From DAOUCP01 sp034432155 (GTDB lineage Bacteria > Chloroflexota > Anaerolineae > Epilineales > Epilineaceae): a DNA stretch of 14,915 nucleotides. This document shows, one piece after another, positions 12,227-14,915 of this stretch. The stretch covers positions 1-14,915 of the forward strand of contig DAOUCP010000066.1 in the NCBI GenBank assembly GCA_034432155.1, written 5' to 3'. How positions within the stretch are numbered: position 1 is the first letter of the stretch; each line of letters begins with the position of its first letter. Below the pieces are notes generated by a model. That model saw only the letters and a program-made list of their open reading frames with translations. It searched no databases and had not been told where the DNA came from. The translations under genes and the position numbers were made by a program.

Positions 12227-14740
12227 ATGACCGTACGGACAGGCAGCGGGCCCATGATTACATCGACTGGCCGGCAGAACCGCTGTCTGGCAAGGTGGGC
12301 CGTACGCCTCGCCCTGGCTGGCGGGTTCCTCCTCGTCTCGTTCGGCCTCGCCGCCAAGACGTCCTTGGGGTGGCACGGGCACCCGCCCGCTGCGGCCGCA
12401 CGTCTCACCTCTGCCCGCCTCACCTCTGCCCGCCGCGCCGCTGCCCGCCAACGCGTCGCCGAGCGAACCGCGACACGGAGTCGCCGTAGCACCGCCGTCA
12501 ACACGGTGCCCCAGCTGCCCCTCCAGATCACCGCGCTCGCCACCACGGATGTGGTGGCCATCTGGCGACCTCGGTATACGGCCTACCGTCCCCTGCCGGC
12601 CGAGCCAGGCGACGTGACCCTTATGGCCGGCGGCGGCGAGCTGTGGCTGGCCAGCGAGACGGAGGTCGGCCCGCTGCGCGACGGCGTCTGGGAGACACCC
12701 CAACGGCCACCCGAGGTCACCAAGATCTTTGCCCTGGCCCTCACCGAGGAGGGCGCCTGGGCGTTCGGCTTGGACGGTGGCTCGTGGCGCCAGCGCGGCA
12801 CTGACTGGGCTGCGCTGCCGCCGCCGGTGATCGCCGACTTCTACGATGCGGCTGCTCGATCCCCGAATGATGTCACGGCCGTCGGCTTTGACTACGTCAC
12901 CGAAGCGGGTGTCATCGTCAGTTGGGACGGCAAGAGCCTCGACCCCTTGGCGACCCCGGACCTGCACCACACATTGCTGTATGCCATCGCCATCGCACCC
13001 GACGGCGAAGCCTGGGCCGGCGGCTGTGATTACAGCGATCGTCCCGTCTTGCTGCGCGACCACGGTAGCCACGCTTGGACGCTGGCCGCCGAGCTCGACC
13101 TGGTCGGCTGCATCTATGACTTAGCCTTCAGTCGAGATGGCCTGGGGATTGCTGCCGCTGGCTCCGACCTGCTCATGATGCAGGATGGCCTCTGGCGACC
13201 TGCCCTTACCCTGCCGCCGGAGGGTCACCAATGGGTGCGCGTCGCGGGAACCCCGGCTGGACCGGCCAGTGGAGGGCACGGCGGGCAGCTGCGCCCGCCG
13301 ATCGCTCGCCCAGGCCAGGACGGTACTGGCCAGGCGACGACTGGCGCCGGCAATTCCGGCACGGCCTGGGCAATCGCCGGGAAGCCAACGTGGCGGGGCT
13401 ATTCCGGCGGCACGACGCCCTGGTACTTCGATGGCTATGCCTGGCGGCCAGCGGCGGTCGATCTTCGGGGCTGGCCAGGGAAGACAGATGCCGGAGGCCA
13501 GACGGGCCTGCCAGCAGCCTACCTCGATCTGGCCACCGATGGTGTGACTGCCTATTCCGTCTGCCGCGACCCGAACACGGCAGATGCCGAAAGCCAGGCG
13601 GCCGTCCTGGTGCTCGAAGGCGGAGTCGTACGGCTGCAGCATCCGTGGCTCGATACGTCGATGGTCATTGCGGGGGCACGCGGACCGACGGTCTGGGTCG
13701 GTGGACGCGGACCGTGGCCGCTGATCCGCCACGAAGGCACATGGTTTGCCGAGGCCGTTGAGCGGCGCACGGACGATGCGCACTTTGCCATCGAGGTCAT
13801 CGACATGGCCACCACGAGCGCCGGTTGGGCGCTGGGCAGCGAGGCCGAGTCCGATCCGGTCAGCGGCGAGCTGCAGGCTTGGCGATGGGACGGGACTCGA
13901 TGGGGAGGCGTGCCGTTGCCGACCGGGGTGCAAATGAGCACCCGCCTTCGCGCTTCTCCGGATGGGGGTGCCTGGCTGGCCAGTCGGTCCGGCCAACTGT
14001 GGGCCCACGATGGTAGCGAGTGGCGGGTCGTCAAGTCTGCCCCACCGGTCGCTTCCGAGGCTCGTTCGACTGCCGGCGGGGCACCCTTCGATCTGGCGAT
14101 GGCGGACGGGACCCTTGTCGGCTGCCTGGCAGCGAGCGACGGGCTGTACCGCTACGAGAACGATGCGTTCCGCCGCGTGGGAAAGCTACCCCGCGGCCAG
14201 GTGGTCGATCTGGAGCTCGTCGAGGGAGCGGACGGCTGGGCGATCGCCACTGACCGCTTGGCCGCTGGCTCGCCCACTTCGCCCACCGGTGTGTTGCTTC
14301 GACTCCGGAACTGCGAAGCCAGCGAGGTCCGGCTGCCGCTGCCGCAGCGGCTCCCCAACGTGCTGGGCACAGTGCGCGACGTAGACTGGTGGTTGCTGTC
14401 AGCCGCGACTCGCCACGAAATCTGGCTCGCCGGCGTTGCCACCGGACCGTGGCTGTACGCGCCGCTCTTGGTCGGCCTATCGAGCGGTCCAGAGCCAGCC
14501 GCCACACACCCCTTCGTCGTACCCTTCTGTGCCGTCCGGAGCATGGTGGCGCTGCCGGCCAACCCGGGCACCGACATCTGGCTGGCCAGTGACGTCCCCT
14601 GTGGACCGAACCCCAGTGGCGCGAGTGGCCGCTATGCCGGGCCTGTAGGTCAGCTCTCGATCAGGCCGGTGGAGGGCCGTACCTACTTGCCGAGCGTGCG
14701 CCGCAACGCGGCGGACGACGCTACGGCGCCCAGTCCCTGA
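12227..14740 (+). CDS. Large secreted or membrane-anchored beta-propeller protein of unknown function
   Basis: An 837-residue protein. The N-terminus has basic residues (RQNRCLARWAVR, 16-27), then a hydrophobic stretch at about 28-43, fitting a signal peptide or uncleaved anchor. A low-complexity Arg/Ala/Ser/Thr region (56-92) follows, with an RLTSA tandem repeat. The rest repeats a blade-like pattern of an aromatic strand, a DG turn and a Trp, for example RDGVW (151-155), SWDGKS (232-237), MQDGLW (318-323), YFDGYAW (400-406), RHEGTW (501-506), RWDGTRW (553-559) and AHDGSEW (593-599), about ten in all. A Gly-rich insert occupies about 341-380. Such propellers usually bind proteins or glycans outside the cell; no catalytic motif is seen. 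It is transcribed away from the polysaccharide operon and may share its control region. Neither ATG 12227 nor the alternative 12254 has a Shine-Dalgarno. Confidence 0.8.
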   Translation: MTVRTGSGPMITSTGRQNRCLARWAVRLALAGGFLLVSFGLAAKTSLGWHGHPPAAAARLTSARLTSARRAAARQRVAERTATRSRRSTAVNTVPQLPLQITALATTDVVAIWRPRYTAYRPLPAEPGDVTLMAGGGELWLASETEVGPLRDGVWETPQRPPEVTKIFALALTEEGAWAFGLDGGSWRQRGTDWAALPPPVIADFYDAAARSPNDVTAVGFDYVTEAGVIVSWDGKSLDPLATPDLHHTLLYAIAIAPDGEAWAGGCDYSDRPVLLRDHGSHAWTLAAELDLVGCIYDLAFSRDGLGIAAAGSDLLMMQDGLWRPALTLPPEGHQWVRVAGTPAGPASGGHGGQLRPPIARPGQDGTGQATTGAGNSGTAWAIAGKPTWRGYSGGTTPWYFDGYAWRPAAVDLRGWPGKTDAGGQTGLPAAYLDLATDGVTAYSVCRDPNTADAESQAAVLVLEGGVVRLQHPWLDTSMVIAGARGPTVWVGGRGPWPLIRHEGTWFAEAVERRTDDAHFAIEVIDMATTSAGWALGSEAESDPVSGELQAWRWDGTRWGGVPLPTGVQMSTRLRASPDGGAWLASRSGQLWAHDGSEWRVVKSAPPVASEARSTAGGAPFDLAMADGTLVGCLAASDGLYRYENDAFRRVGKLPRGQVVDLELVEGADGWAIATDRLAAGSPTSPTGVLLRLRNCEASEVRLPLPQRLPNVLGTVRDVDWWLLSAATRHEIWLAGVATGPWLYAPLLVGLSSGPEPAATHPFVVPFCAVRSMVALPANPGTDIWLASDVPCGPNPSGASGRYAGPVGQLSIRPVEGRTYLPSVRRNAADDATAPSP
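12401..12445 (+). repeat. 15-bp in-frame tandem repeat, 2 exact-type copies plus a degenerate third
   Basis: Units at 12401-12415, 12416-12430 and 12431-12445 encode RLTSA, RLTSA and RRAAA. The first two differ by one base (CGT/CGC) and use the same codons otherwise, suggesting recent duplication. The third is diverged. The repeat lies in the low-complexity linker just after the predicted signal or anchor segment of the propeller protein. Confidence 0.75.
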
Positions 14741-14915
14741 CCAACGGCAGCCTGCCTCTTGGCCCGTCGCAGAGCGCGCAGACGGGCCGACAAGCGCATG
14801 CTGTCGCCTTCGTGTCGCCAACGTGGCGTCGCGTCGGCCTTCCCAGCCTAGTCCACCCACTACGCTGGTGGCAGCCATTCGCATCGGACCCGGCTGGACT
14901 CCCGCGGCGTCACCC
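14741..14915. other. Non-coding right end of window
   Basis: After the propeller-gene stop I see no supportable gene on either strand. The open frames here are short, lack ribosome sites and make no recognisable protein. Apart from the terminator-like hairpin at 14761-14788 there is only a small CGCCA-ACG-TGGCG inverted repeat at 14816-14828. Confidence 0.5.
14761..14788 (+). terminator. Terminator-like hairpin after the propeller gene
   Basis: Perfect 8-bp arms GGCCCGTC (14761-14768) and GACGGGCC (14781-14788) flank a 12-nt loop, starting 20 nt after the stop codon at 14740. Position and GC-rich stem suit transcription termination. There is no T-run after it, so it would be a non-canonical terminator or a 3' stability hairpin. 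Confidence 0.45.

Noticed and set aside
11978..13072. 364-residue open frame on the minus strand opposite the propeller gene
   Set aside because: It is a shadow of a GC-rich gene: it crosses the divergent control region, is low in recognisable features, and the plus-strand frame has the signal segment and propeller repeats.
14816..14828. CGCCA-ACG-TGGCG mini-hairpin
   Set aside because: A 5-bp stem with a 3-nt loop is easily found by chance in GC-rich DNA and has no clear gene partner.
14477..14884. 135-residue minus-strand open frame at the right edge
   Set aside because: Most of it is antisense to the end of the propeller gene, with no motif and no ribosome site.

Overview
This GC-rich window carries most of a cell-surface polysaccharide (capsule, exopolysaccharide or O-antigen-like) biosynthesis locus. 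Ten genes run leftward on the minus strand from about 11971 past the left edge, and one large divergent gene on the plus strand (12227-14740) encodes a predicted secreted beta-propeller protein. Gene content suggests Chloroflexota (moderate confidence). The signs are a fused Wzz/BY-kinase, O-antigen-ligase-type proteins with wording I associate with that phylum, and a TolB-like protein with an N-terminal Cys-cluster domain and Thr/Pro 'TATPTP' linkers. There is no 16S rRNA or other taxonomic marker, so the assignment is inference.

Layout in transcription order on the minus strand: (i) a multi-membrane-span protein resembling the N-terminal half of an O-antigen ligase (11264-11971); (ii) a polyprenyl-phosphate sugar-1-phosphate transferase that starts the lipid-linked repeat unit (9786-11267); (iii) a 72-nt gap holding a strong imperfect hairpin, then a Wzz/tyrosine autokinase with a 13-Tyr cluster (7971-9713); (iv) a membrane-anchored protein with a cytosolic Cys cluster and an outside PD40 propeller (6021-7922); (v) an SDR sugar-nucleotide epimerase (5019-5969); (vi) an HddA-like GHMP sugar kinase (3979-5022); (vii) a Wzy/WaaL-family polymerase or ligase (2510-3982); (viii) a 110-nt gap with a 14-bp direct repeat, then a GmhA-like SIS isomerase (1734-2399); (ix) a small two-TM protein (1426-1737); (x) UDP-GlcNAc 2-epimerase WecB (281-1429); (xi) the start of a family 2 glycosyltransferase, cut by the window edge (1-291).

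Many junctions are 4-nt start/stop overlaps (ATGA or GTGA), which points to translational coupling within one long operon. The inferred chemistry is as follows. The SIS isomerase and HddA-like kinase would make a phosphorylated heptose, WecB would make UDP-ManNAc, and the SDR would make another epimerised sugar nucleotide. The sugar transferase would prime undecaprenyl phosphate, glycosyltransferases (mostly outside the window) would extend it, the Wzy-like protein would polymerise it, and the BY-kinase would control chain length. The heptose phosphatase and nucleotidyltransferase (GmhB, HddC), the flippase and most glycosyltransferases are not in the window.

The divergent 255-nt region (11972-12226) holds the best promoter candidate for the operon, the window's most AT-rich patch outside the kinase Tyr codons, and two perfect inverted repeats. 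The last 175 nt (14741-14915) hold a terminator-like hairpin and no gene I can support. I saw no tRNA, rRNA, CRISPR array, insertion sequence or phage gene.
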